Assembly: GCA_963717445.1 (NCBI GenBank)
Contig: OY970334.1
Span: forward strand, 2,914,001-2,978,000
Length of the DNA: 64,000 nt
Source: JAGVPT01 sp963717445
Lineage (GTDB): Bacteria; Bacteroidota; Ignavibacteria; UBA10030; UBA8401
Direction of reading: 5' to 3'
Of the stretch, positions 52,834 to 61,100 are shown piece by piece. The notes below the pieces were generated by a model. It had not been told where the DNA came from. It searched no databases and was given only the letters and a program-made list of their open reading frames with translations. The position numbers and the translations under genes were made by a program. Every line of letters begins with the position of its first letter. Positions within the stretch are counted from its first letter, which is position 1.

Positions 52834-53289
52834 TTGTCTCAACTTACGATTCGTATTTCGCGAGTTTCATCGGGCACTTCGGACATTCCACTTCCATACT
52901 ATTCGACGGAAGGCTCTGCGGGGATGGATGTATATGCTGGGGTTGCGAGCGATGTTGCAATTCAACCCGGAGAAACCGTTCTTATCCCGACAGGCTTTTC
53001 TATAGAACTCCCTCCGGGGTATGAAGCGCAGATTCGACCGCGGAGCGGCTTAGCAGTCAAGCATCAGGTCGGCATTCTCAATTCGCCGGGAACGATCGAT
53101 TCGGATTATCGGGGTGAAGTAAAAATTATCCTCACGAATTTCGGGAAAAATGTTTTTACCATAAAGAAGGGGGACCGCATCGCTCAGATGGTGATCAGTG
53201 CTTATACCAAAATATTGTGGGATGAGGTTGATTCGTTGAACGAAACGGCCCGCGGTGCCGGCGGTTTTGGTCATACCGGTATGAAATGA
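52834..53289 (+). CDS. dut: dUTP diphosphatase
   Basis: 151 aa from a TTG at 52834 with GAAGGA about 5 nt upstream. This start gives the normal family length, whereas the reading from 52783 crosses the promoter. All five trimeric dUTPase motifs are visible: YYSTEGSAGMDVYA (motif 1), IRPRSGLAVKHQV (motif 2), NSPGTIDSDYRGEVKIIL (motif 3), GDRIAQMVI (motif 4) and GAGGFGHTG (motif 5). It hydrolyses dUTP to dUMP, keeping uracil out of DNA. It begins a new plus-strand housekeeping run right after the defence island. Confidence 0.94.
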   Translation: MSQLTIRISRVSSGTSDIPLPYYSTEGSAGMDVYAGVASDVAIQPGETVLIPTGFSIELPPGYEAQIRPRSGLAVKHQVGILNSPGTIDSDYRGEVKIILTNFGKNVFTIKKGDRIAQMVISAYTKILWDEVDSLNETARGAGGFGHTGMK

Positions 53290-53313
53290 GATGCCGCAAA
53301 TAAATTCCTCTCT

Positions 53314-54612
53314 ATGCCACGACGGAAAAAAATTAAAGAACAACCGGCAGAGCTCGTGCGGAGTTCCACCCTTGAAATGAACAGGGTGGAGGCGATTATT
53401 TTTTCTGCCGGTATTGTCCTTTTTTTGTTTCTCATCTATACAATTCGGGTTATTGCTTCACCGTTTATCGTTCTCGGAGCGACCCTCTTTCTTCTGTATC
53501 CCCTCCGGTCGAACGTTATGGCGCGAAATATTATGTGGCTCTCCGTTCTACTCTTTTCGCTTTGGTTTCTTTATTCTATCGTGGGGATTCTTGCCCCATT
53601 TGCCGTCTCTCTCTTATTTGCCTACATCCTTCATCCGCTGATCACGAAAGCCGAGACGCGGGGCGTTCCACGCTGGGCATCTTCGCTCGTCATTATTCTC
53701 TGCGGCATTGGCGTCTTGACGGTAGTTGTTCTGCTTGTGCTGCCGATTGCATTCACTCAGTTCTCAGGCATTCTGGAAGCGGCGTCGATGATCACGAATG
53801 ATTTTACGAATTGGATGTTCTCAAACCGGATGGAAGTTTCTCTGCGAAAATATGGGATTTCCACACAACAGCTGCGCGATATGCTTATGACCAGTTTCGC
53901 ACCGCGGTTGGAAGTTATTATGAAAAGACTTCTCGAAGGAACGTTCGGGCTGGTGAGCGGCCTTTCGACAGTCGTCACCCGCATTGTGAATATGGTGATC
54001 ATTCCATTCCTGTCGTTTTACGTGTTAAAAGATTTTCCGATCATCAGGCACCGGGTGCGAATGCTTCTCCCCCGTTCGAAACGGGAGCGCGCAAGCGAGT
54101 ATTATGCCAGCGTGGATGAGCTCCTCGGCAGGTATATTCGGGGCGCCATCACCGTTGCAGCGATCAATGCCGTGCTTGTAACGGTCCTATTTTCTGTGTT
54201 TGGCATTCAATATCCGCTTGTCCTGGGGATTGTTGCGGGCGTTCTGGACTTGATTCCATACTTTGGACTCATCATCATGCTGGTGCTCTCGGTGATCGTG
54301 GCCTCGTTCAGTCCATCGCTGGTTGCAGGACATATGATTCTCGCGGCATCGACAATCGGCGCGCTCCATATTTTTGAGGCCGTCGTACTGTCGCCGAAAA
54401 TTATCGGCTCAAAGGTAGGGATTCATCCTGTTCTTCTCATCCTCTCATTGCTCGTTTTCTCTTTCTTCCTTGGTTTCATCGGACTGCTCATCGCGGTTCC
54501 GACAACCGCGATCATCATCATGTTTGTGCAGGAATGGGAACAGAGAAAAAAGAGCCGTTCCCAACTCGCTCCAATCCTCGGGAATAACATGTCGCCCGAG
54601 AAAATTCAATGA
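53314..54612 (+). CDS. AI-2E family transporter (UPF0118 permease)
   Basis: 432-aa polytopic membrane protein with about eight hydrophobic segments. SLLFAYILHPLITKAE and ITVAAINAVLVTVLFSVFG, with PYFGLIIMLVLSVIVA and GSKVGIHPVLLILSLL near the end, are typical of PF01594 permeases. Members have been linked to autoinducer-2 export or Na+/H+ exchange; the substrate here is unknown. It lies 24 bp after dut and overlaps the following methyltransferase gene by 4 bp. Confidence 0.9.
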   Translation: MPRRKKIKEQPAELVRSSTLEMNRVEAIIFSAGIVLFLFLIYTIRVIASPFIVLGATLFLLYPLRSNVMARNIMWLSVLLFSLWFLYSIVGILAPFAVSLLFAYILHPLITKAETRGVPRWASSLVIILCGIGVLTVVVLLVLPIAFTQFSGILEAASMITNDFTNWMFSNRMEVSLRKYGISTQQLRDMLMTSFAPRLEVIMKRLLEGTFGLVSGLSTVVTRIVNMVIIPFLSFYVLKDFPIIRHRVRMLLPRSKRERASEYYASVDELLGRYIRGAITVAAINAVLVTVLFSVFGIQYPLVLGIVAGVLDLIPYFGLIIMLVLSVIVASFSPSLVAGHMILAASTIGALHIFEAVVLSPKIIGSKVGIHPVLLILSLLVFSFFLGFIGLLIAVPTTAIIIMFVQEWEQRKKSRSQLAPILGNNMSPEKIQ

Positions 54613-55292
54613 AAGGTTCGCTCTATCTTGTCGCGACACCGATCGGCAATTTTGCCGATATGACGTTTCGTGCCATTGAAGTGTTGAAGCAGGTCGATAT
54701 TGTCGTGTATGAAGAGCGCAAGGAAGGGGGACGCTTGCTCCGTCATTTTGGGATTGAGAAGCCGGTGGAAAGCCTCAACGAACATAACGAGGCGGCGGCA
54801 ACGTTTATCATTCTCGACCATCTCGCCAAAGGAAAAAACATTGCCGTTGTGTCCGACTGTGGAACGCCGGTTTTTTCCGACCCCGGTCAACTTCTTGTGC
54901 GGAAAGCCATCGATGCAGGAATTAAAGTCGTTCCAATCCCCGGGGCGTCGTCTCTTATGCCGGCGTTGACTGTCTCCGGCTTTTCCATCGACCAGTTTGT
55001 TTTTTACGGATGGCTTTCACCCAAGCGCCCACGGCGCATTGCAGAGCTTCAGCAATTGAAGCGCGAGCGGCGCACGATTGTGTTGATGGACACACCCTAC
55101 CGGCTGCTCGCACTCCTAAAAGATATCAGCGACACGTTCGGTTCTTCACGACGCCTTTGTGTTGCATTCGACCTTACGCTTCCCGATGAAGAAATTTTTC
55201 ACGGTACGGGCCCGTCGTTACTCGATACGCTGACAAAACTCGATAAGAAAGGGGAGTTTGTCGTCGTGATTGAGAGCAGTAGCCAGTTGTAG
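54609..55292 (+). CDS. rsmI: RsmI-like tetrapyrrole-fold methyltransferase (16S rRNA C1402 2'-O)
   Basis: 227 aa. LYLVATPIGNFADMTFRAI is the conserved RsmI entry, VVSDCGTPVFSDPG the SAM loop, and VPIPGASSLMPALTVSGF the third motif. RRTIVLMDTPYRLLALLKDI and the GEFVVVIE ending fit the family. The usual EDTR motif after the first helix is replaced by YEERKEGGRLL, so substrate recognition may differ from standard RsmI. It starts inside the transporter stop (ATGA overlap). Confidence 0.8.
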   Translation: MKGSLYLVATPIGNFADMTFRAIEVLKQVDIVVYEERKEGGRLLRHFGIEKPVESLNEHNEAAATFIILDHLAKGKNIAVVSDCGTPVFSDPGQLLVRKAIDAGIKVVPIPGASSLMPALTVSGFSIDQFVFYGWLSPKRPRRIAELQQLKRERRTIVLMDTPYRLLALLKDISDTFGSSRRLCVAFDLTLPDEEIFHGTGPSLLDTLTKLDKKGEFVVVIESSSQL

Positions 55293-55451
55293 GTTATACG
55301 TTGTACGTTTTACGTTGTAAGTTTTACGTTTTCTGTAAGAACGCGAGAAGGAATCGAGTGCAATCGATAGATAACCCGCTTCATTTGGCTTAAAACCGAT
55401 AACTTACTACTTAAAACGTACAACGTAAAACGTACAACGTATAACTTAAAA
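55292..55451. repeat. empty palindromic repeat of the ACGTTGTACGTTTTACGTT family
   Basis: The left arm TTATACGTTGTACGTTTTAC (55294-55313, continuing to about 55330) is mirrored by GTAAAACGTACAACGTATAA on the right (55399-55451). About 70 nt of unrelated sequence lies between, without an ORF. The same repeats flank the four-helix-bundle gene at 57770-58126. Confidence 0.8.
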
Positions 55452-55456
55452 CCCCC

Positions 55457-55488
55457 TTTGCACTTCCCTCTGGATTTACCTATATTTG
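55457..55488 (+). promoter_or_regulatory. Bacteroidota-type promoter, near-leaderless
   Basis: TTTG at 55457-55460, exactly 20 nt, then TATATTTG at 55481-55488: a full consensus match. The ATG at 55496 begins 7 nt later, so the mRNA would have almost no leader. No Shine-Dalgarno site is present. Confidence 0.65.
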
Positions 55489-55495
55489 CAGCAGA

Positions 55496-56533
55496 ATGAA
55501 ACAACTTCCTGCACAAAAAGTACAAGCGCCCGAGATTTACGGAGATTTTTGGTTCAATTCCGACCCTCTCACGATTCGTGCGATGCAAGGGCAAGTTATT
55601 CTCCTTTGTTTCTGGGATTATACGTCGGAGAATTCGCTTCACACGATGAAGTTTGTCGAGGAGTGGGCGCGCCAGTACAACGAGATGGGCTTGGTCGTCA
55701 TCGGCATTCACTCTCCGGAGTTCTCTTTTGCCCGCAATCCAAAGTTTGTAGAAGGTTCGCTGCAGAGGTACGGCCTCCATTTTCCCGTTGCCACGGACAA
55801 TACATCGATGATGCGCAATGCGTACAGAGTGCAGGAAATGCCGACGATGTTCCTGCTTGAACGCGACGGGAGTATTTATTTGTCCCATTCCGGCGAAGGC
55901 GGTTATGAACGAACCGAACGAGCGATCCAGACGCTTTTGCGTGAGGCCGGTTTTCATGGTGAGCTTCCGTTGTTGATCGGGCTTTCACACGCCGACGAAT
56001 TTACCCAATCGTCGTTCGAGCGAGCGACGCCTGCAATCCGCACAGGCTATTTGCACGGATCGCTTGGCAATGTGGAGGGATACAGTCCGGAGCTCCCTGG
56101 CGATTATAATGATGCGCGAGTGTACATTGAAGGAAAGTTTTATGCACAGGGAAATTGGTTTGCGAAGAGCGAGGCCTTTGAATACGAGGGAAACGCTAAT
56201 GAAGGTTACATAGCACTTCGCTACGCAGGAAATAATGTCAATGTCGTGATGTCTGCAAAAAAGGAAGGTGCCGTTGTCCTCGTGCTCCAAAACGACAAAG
56301 CGTTGACGGCCCAAGAATACGGCAACGACATCACCACCGATGACGAGGGCAATACTCTTGTTGTTGTTAACGAACCGAAATTGTTTCACATCGTTAAAAA
56401 CAGAGATTTTGGCGAGCGCTCAATCAAATTGATTCCGATGGACAAAGGTACGACGTTCTACTCCTTCACGTTTGAAGCGAATCCGGCTTCCGTGCTGCAT
56501 GATTTGGGAAACCATTCGTACCGCAATAACTGA
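55496..56533 (+). CDS. thioredoxin-fold protein with DipZ-type C-terminal domain, no CxxC
   Basis: 345 aa, no signal peptide, so cytoplasmic. Residues about 10-150 form a TlpA/redoxin fold: VILLCFWDYTSENSLHTMKF holds the active-site position, VIGIHSPEF the central strand, and VQEMPTMFLLERDG the cis-Pro. The redox CxxC is replaced by Ser-Glu-Asn-Ser, so it cannot be a normal thioredoxin. The rest (about 180-340) is beta-rich with TGYLHGSLGN, FYAQGNWFAKSEAF and VNVVMSAKKEGAVVLVLQ, matching the C-terminal domain of DipZ proteins. The CcdA membrane part of DipZ is absent. A binding or sensory role is possible. Confidence 0.78.
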   Translation: MKQLPAQKVQAPEIYGDFWFNSDPLTIRAMQGQVILLCFWDYTSENSLHTMKFVEEWARQYNEMGLVVIGIHSPEFSFARNPKFVEGSLQRYGLHFPVATDNTSMMRNAYRVQEMPTMFLLERDGSIYLSHSGEGGYERTERAIQTLLREAGFHGELPLLIGLSHADEFTQSSFERATPAIRTGYLHGSLGNVEGYSPELPGDYNDARVYIEGKFYAQGNWFAKSEAFEYEGNANEGYIALRYAGNNVNVVMSAKKEGAVVLVLQNDKALTAQEYGNDITTDDEGNTLVVVNEPKLFHIVKNRDFGERSIKLIPMDKGTTFYSFTFEANPASVLHDLGNHSYRNN

Positions 56534-56549
56534 TCCCTCCCCGCGCGTG

Positions 56550-57497
56550 ATGAAAACGCGAATCACTGAATTATTCCGTATTGAAGTTCCAATTGTACAG
56601 GCGGGAATGGTATGGGTTTCCGGGTGGAAGCTTGCGTCAGCAGTCTCGAACGCCGGCGCGCTTGGGTTAATCGGATCGGGTTCAATGTTGCCCGATCTTC
56701 TGCGCGAGCATATTCGGAAAACAAAAGAAGCGACCCGTCATCCGTTCGGTGTGAATATCCCGTTACTGCGCGGCGATGCAAACGAATTGGTTCAGGCGGC
56801 CATCGATGAAAAAATTACAATCATATTCACTTCCGCCGGGCATCCTCTAAAATACATTGATAAACTAAAATCCGCAGGATGTATCGTCGTTCATGTTGTT
56901 GCTTCTGTAAAACACGCCTTGAAAGCCGAAGAGGCGGGAGTCGATGCCGTCGTTGCCGAAGGTTTTGAAGCAGGTGGACATGACGGCATCGATGAAATTG
57001 CAGCGCTTGCGCTCGTTCCGCAAGTTGCTGATGCCGTGTCCATTCCGGTGATTGCTGCGGGAGGAATTGTCGATGGACGGCAAATGCTCGCTGCATTGGT
57101 TCTTGGTGCGGAGGGCGTTCAAATGGGAACGCGTTTTGCCGCAACAGTTGAGTCTTCCGCTCATGACCGTTACAAAAAAGCCATCGTCGAAGCAAAAGAC
57201 CGCGATACGATTCTTACTCTGAAAAAAATCACCCCTGTTCGCATGATAAAAAACCCCTTCGCGCTTCGTGCTCAAAAGGAGGAATCGTCGGGGAAATCGA
57301 AGGAAGAGTTGCTTGAACTCCTAGGCAACGGCCGCGAACGAAAGGGAATTTTCGAAGGGAACTGGGAAGAAGGAGAATTCGAGATGGGGCAAAGTTCCGG
57401 GCTTGTGAAAGAAATTCTTCCTGCCGCAGAAGTAGTGCACAGAACGATGGGAGAATTTGAGAATGCCATGAACCTAATGGCAAAAAAAAGACCGTAA
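56550..57497 (+). CDS. nitronate monooxygenase / enoyl-ACP reductase II-like flavoprotein
   Basis: 315 aa from the ATG at 56550 (MKTRITELFRIEVPIVQAGM). An earlier in-frame start at 56472 overlaps the preceding gene. It has NAGALGLIGSGSM, PFGVNIPLL, AGVDAVVAEGFEAGGHDG and VIAAGGIVDGRQMLAALVLG, then GAEGVQMGTRF. These are the FMN-binding features shared by nitronate monooxygenases and FabK. FabK would reduce enoyl-ACP in fatty-acid synthesis; nitronate monooxygenase would detoxify nitronates. The sequence alone does not separate them. Confidence 0.88.
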   Translation: MKTRITELFRIEVPIVQAGMVWVSGWKLASAVSNAGALGLIGSGSMLPDLLREHIRKTKEATRHPFGVNIPLLRGDANELVQAAIDEKITIIFTSAGHPLKYIDKLKSAGCIVVHVVASVKHALKAEEAGVDAVVAEGFEAGGHDGIDEIAALALVPQVADAVSIPVIAAGGIVDGRQMLAALVLGAEGVQMGTRFAATVESSAHDRYKKAIVEAKDRDTILTLKKITPVRMIKNPFALRAQKEESSGKSKEELLELLGNGRERKGIFEGNWEEGEFEMGQSSGLVKEILPAAEVVHRTMGEFENAMNLMAKKRP

Positions 57498-57562
57498 AAG
57501 CGCTACGTGGGAGAGAACATTGAGGCGATTGGGTATTAGCAATTGGCTTTTAGCTGGACTTG

Positions 57563-57594
57563 TTTGCGATTCGCTGATTTCTTTTGTACATTAT
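57563..57594 (+). promoter_or_regulatory. Bacteroidota-type promoter of the metH leader
   Basis: TTTG at 57563-57566, exactly 20 nt, then TACATTAT at 57587-57594. The predicted transcription start (about 57600) coincides with the first base pairs of the riboswitch that follows. Confidence 0.6.
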
Positions 57595-57597
57595 TGC

Positions 57598-57655
57598 TGT
57601 GGCGATTTGAATCGACAGCTTGCAGCCACGCGTTGTGAATAGCTAAAGCGTCGGA
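57598..57655 (+). promoter_or_regulatory. SAM-II (SAM-alpha) riboswitch
   Basis: The P1 stem is GTGGC (57599-57603) paired with GCCAC (57625-57629). The loop has GATTTGAA (57604-57611) and CTTGCA (57619-57624), both SAM-II hallmarks. AGCTAAAG (57641-57648) is the conserved 3' strand. TCGAC in the loop (57612-57616) can pair with GTCGG (57650-57654) to form the pseudoknot. It senses S-adenosylmethionine and lies ahead of a terminator and metH. Confidence 0.85.
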
Positions 57656-57676
57656 CAATGAGTTTTTACCAATTGT

Positions 57677-57711
57677 ACCCCGGCGCAAATGTGTTGGGGT
57701 TTTTTGTTTTT
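57677..57711 (+). terminator. intrinsic terminator, expression platform of the metH riboswitch
   Basis: ACCCCGGCGC (57677-57686), loop AAAT, then GTGTTGGGGT (57691-57700), a 10-bp stem with G-U pairs, followed by TTTTTGTTTT. It lies 22 nt after the riboswitch core, so SAM binding probably favours termination. It also closes the transcript from the gene upstream. Confidence 0.85.
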
Positions 57712-57723
57712 GGGGCGAGGGTG

Positions 57724-58156
57724 TTTTAAGTTTTACGCTATAAGTTTTACGATTTAAGGGGGTATTAATATGCAGGATTTTCGGAAGCTAAATGTTTGGG
57801 AAAGGGCACACGCTTTAACGTTAGACGTTTACATCGCTTCGAAAGAATTTCCAAAGGATGAACTATTCGCATTAACAAATCAAATCCGAAGAGCATCCTC
57901 ATCGATCGGTGCCAATATCGCTGAAGGTTGCGGACGAATGTCGCAAAAAGAATTTCATCATTTTCTCTCGATAGCGATCGGTTCAGCAAGTGAAGTTGAA
58001 TACTTCCTTCTTCTCGCAAAAGACTTGAATTATGTTGCAGGGAACGATTACGACAAATTAAACGAACAAGTAAACGAAATCAAACGAAAGCTGATTTCTT
58101 TGTTGAAAAAGGTTAATAACAGCTAAACGTATAACGTAACACGTACAACGTCAAAC
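57724..58156 (+). mobile_element. inverted-repeat cassette carrying a four-helix-bundle gene
   Basis: The left repeats TTTTAAGTTTTACGCTATAA to TTTTACGATTTAAG (57724-57757) and right repeats AACGTATAACGTAACACGTA to ACAACGTCAAAC (58125-58156) are inverted relatives of each other and of the element at 55292-55451. One ORF with its own ribosome site fills the interior. GTGTT occurs at 57721-57725 and 58159-58163, a possible 5-bp target duplication. The cassette sits between the metH terminator and metH. Confidence 0.65.
57770..58126 (+). CDS. four-helix-bundle protein (S23/Avd-like)
   Basis: 118 aa of the TIGR02436/S23 family. The entry DFRKLNVWERAHALTLDVY, the central QIRRASSSIGANIAEGCGR and the EYFLLLAKDLNYV helix are diagnostic. 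Relatives are encoded in rRNA intervening sequences and include the accessory (Avd) protein of diversity-generating retroelements. They form basic, nucleic-acid-binding pentamers. AGGGGG lies 8 nt before the ATG. No reverse transcriptase or variable repeat is nearby, so this is a stand-alone copy inside an inverted-repeat cassette. Confidence 0.9.
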   Translation: MQDFRKLNVWERAHALTLDVYIASKEFPKDELFALTNQIRRASSSIGANIAEGCGRMSQKEFHHFLSIAIGSASEVEYFLLLAKDLNYVAGNDYDKLNEQVNEIKRKLISLLKKVNNS

Positions 58157-58170
58157 CAGTGTTCTCCACA

Positions 58171-61100
58171 ATGAAATCCTTCAACCAACTGCTGCAAGAA
58201 AAAATCATCGTCTTCGACGGTGCGATGGGGACGAACATTCAGGCGCAAAACCTCAGTGCCGATGATTTCGGCGGCGAACATTTCAACGGATGCAACGAAT
58301 ACCTCGTCGTTACAAAGCCGTCGGCGGTTGAAAAAGTCCATGCGGATTTTCTTTCTGCCGGTGTCGATGTTATTGAAACCGATTCATTCGGTTCCGCCTC
58401 GATCGTTCTTGCCGAATACAACCTCCATACCCGCGCATACGAGTTGAATTTTAAGGCTGCAGAACTTGCAAAGAACGTAGCACAACAATTTTCAACTCCG
58501 TCACATCCGCGATTTGTTGCCGGTTCGATAGGTCCGACAACGAAGCTTCCTTCGCTGGGTCATATTTCGTTTGCCGAGATGAGCAAATCGTACTACGAGC
58601 AAGCGTTCGGACTCGTCGAAGGGGGCGCCGACCTGCTGATCGTTGAAACCTGTCAGGATCTCCTGCAAACAAAATCAGCGCTTGCCGCGATCTTCAATTA
58701 CTTTTTAGAGAAAAAGATTCGCGTACCAGTCATCGCTTCAATCACTATTGAAACCATGGGGACAATGTTGATGGGGACAGAAATCGGAGCCGCTCTCACG
58801 GCACTCGAGCCGTTCGACATCGACGTTGTCGGTTTGAATTGTGCGACGGGCCCGAAGGAAATGTCGGACAACATCCGTTACCTCTGTTCCGCGTCGCCGT
58901 TTCCGGTCTCATGCATTCCGAATGCCGGGCTCCCTGAAAACGTTGGCGGACATGCGCACTACCATCTGACACCTGAAGAATTTGTGCAGTATCTGAGTCA
59001 TTTTGTTAAGAACTTAGGCGTCAGCATTGTCGGCGGATGCTGTGGAACGCGCCCCGAACATCTTCAACAACTTGTTACCGCTGTAGGAAACCTTTCCCCC
59101 AAAAAACGGACTGTAGATTTTATTCCGTCATCTTCGAGTCTGTATATCAGCGCGCCGCTTCATATCGAGCCGCCTCCTGTTATCGTCGGCGAGCGGACCA
59201 ACGCGAACGGGTCGAAGAAGTTTAAAGAGCTGCTCCAAACGGAAGATTACGATTCGATGGTCAACATGGCAAAGGAGCAGACCAAAGAAGGCGCTCACGT
59301 GCTTGACCTGTGCGTTGCGTACGTCGGGCGGGACGAAGTCCGCGATATGAAAGAAGCTGCCTTTCGTTTTAACACGCAAGTGACGCTCCCTATCATGATC
59401 GACTCGACCGAAGCCCCGGTGATCGAACAGGCGCTGCAACTTTTTGCGGGGAAATGCATTGTGAATTCCATCAACATGGAAGACGGCGAAGAGCGGATTA
59501 AGAAAATTGTGCCGATGTGCAAAAAGTACGGCGCAGCGGTGGTTGCTCTCACGATTGATGAAAAGGGAATGGCAAAGACTGCGCCGGCGAAACTCGAAGT
59601 CGCAAAGCGGATGCATGATTTATCCGTCAACAAATTCGGAATGAAGCCGCACGACCTTATTTTCGATACGCTCACATTCACGCTCGGCAGCGGCGATGAG
59701 GAATTCCGCAAGGCCGGTATCGAGACGATCGAGGGAATCCGGCTGATTAAGAAAGAATTTCCGGAATCGAAGACGCTCCTCGGTGTCAGTAATATTTCAT
59801 TCGGACTGGCGCCCCATATCCGGCATGTGCTCAATTCTGTGTTTCTCCATTATGCCATTGAAGCCGGCCTTGACATGGCGATCGTGAACGCACAAAAGAT
59901 TATGCCTCTTTTCAAGATCGATGAACGTGGCCGGGAACTGTCGCGCCAGCTTGTTTTCGACGAACGGAAGTGGGAGGGGGAGAAATGCGTGTTCGATCCG
60001 TTGACGGAGTTGATGGCCTATTATGCAGATAAGAAGGGGGACGCAAAAAAAGAAAAGAAATCTCTCGGCTCGACGGTCGAAGAGATGCTAAAGAACCGGA
60101 TCGTGGACGGGGATAAGCAAAATCTTCAAGCCGACTTGGATGAAGCATTGAAGCGGTATTCCGCTCTCGATATCATCAACAATATTTTGCTCGACGGGAT
60201 GAAAGTTGTCGGCGACCTCTTCGGGCGCGGCGAAATGCAGCTGCCGTTCGTCCTGCAATCCGCGGAGGTGATGAAGGCTGCCGTTTCATACCTCGAGCAA
60301 TTTATGGAGAAATCCGAAAGCAGCAGCAAAGGTTCGATGGTGCTTGCGACGGTGAAAGGAGACGTCCATGATATCGGGAAAAATCTTGTGGACATTATCC
60401 TCACCAACAACGGCTACAAAGTGTATAACCTGGGAATTAAACAGCCGGTTGAAAATATTATGCGCGCGTACGAGGATTACAACGCCGATGCGATTGGCAT
60501 GAGCGGGCTTCTCGTGAAATCGACGCTTGTCATGAAAGAAAATCTTGAAGTGTTGAATGAACGGGGTCTACAACCGCCGATTGTTCTCGGCGGTGCTGCA
60601 CTGACACGTCGTTATGTTGAACAGGATTTGCGCAAATTGTATCGGGGTCTTGTTGTTTACGCCAACGACGCATTTGACGGGCTCCATTTTATGGAGCAAT
60701 TGAAAACGAAGGGCATTACGAGTTTCCAAACGCAAACGACTTCGCAAGCAACAGCTGAAGAAGAGCCCGAAGAAATGCTTACTGGTTCTGAGGCGAAGAT
60801 TGCGTTGATCCTTAAAGAGAGGTTTGGTGAACATGCCGGTTCGCCATCCACGGTTCATTCCAAAGTCTCTTCGAACGTCTCGATACCAGTTCCGCCGTTT
60901 TGGGGAACCCGGGTAGTGGAAAATATTCAGCTTGACAGTGTTTTCCCTTACGTCAACGAAACGGCTCTTATCAAAGGACAGTGGCAAGTTCGTAAAGGAA
61001 GGAAAACGGATTCGGAATACAGCCAATTTCTTGTCGATAATATTTATCCGGAACTTAAAAGATTGGAACTGCAGTGCAAGGCCGAGAAATTGCTCGACCC

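Noticed and set aside
55292..55451. Possible CRISPR array because of short TACGTT repeats
   Set aside because: The repeats are inverted arms of one palindrome, with no regular spacers and no cas gene.
57770..58126. Diversity-generating retroelement, because of the Avd-like protein
   Set aside because: No reverse transcriptase, template repeat or variable repeat was found in the window.
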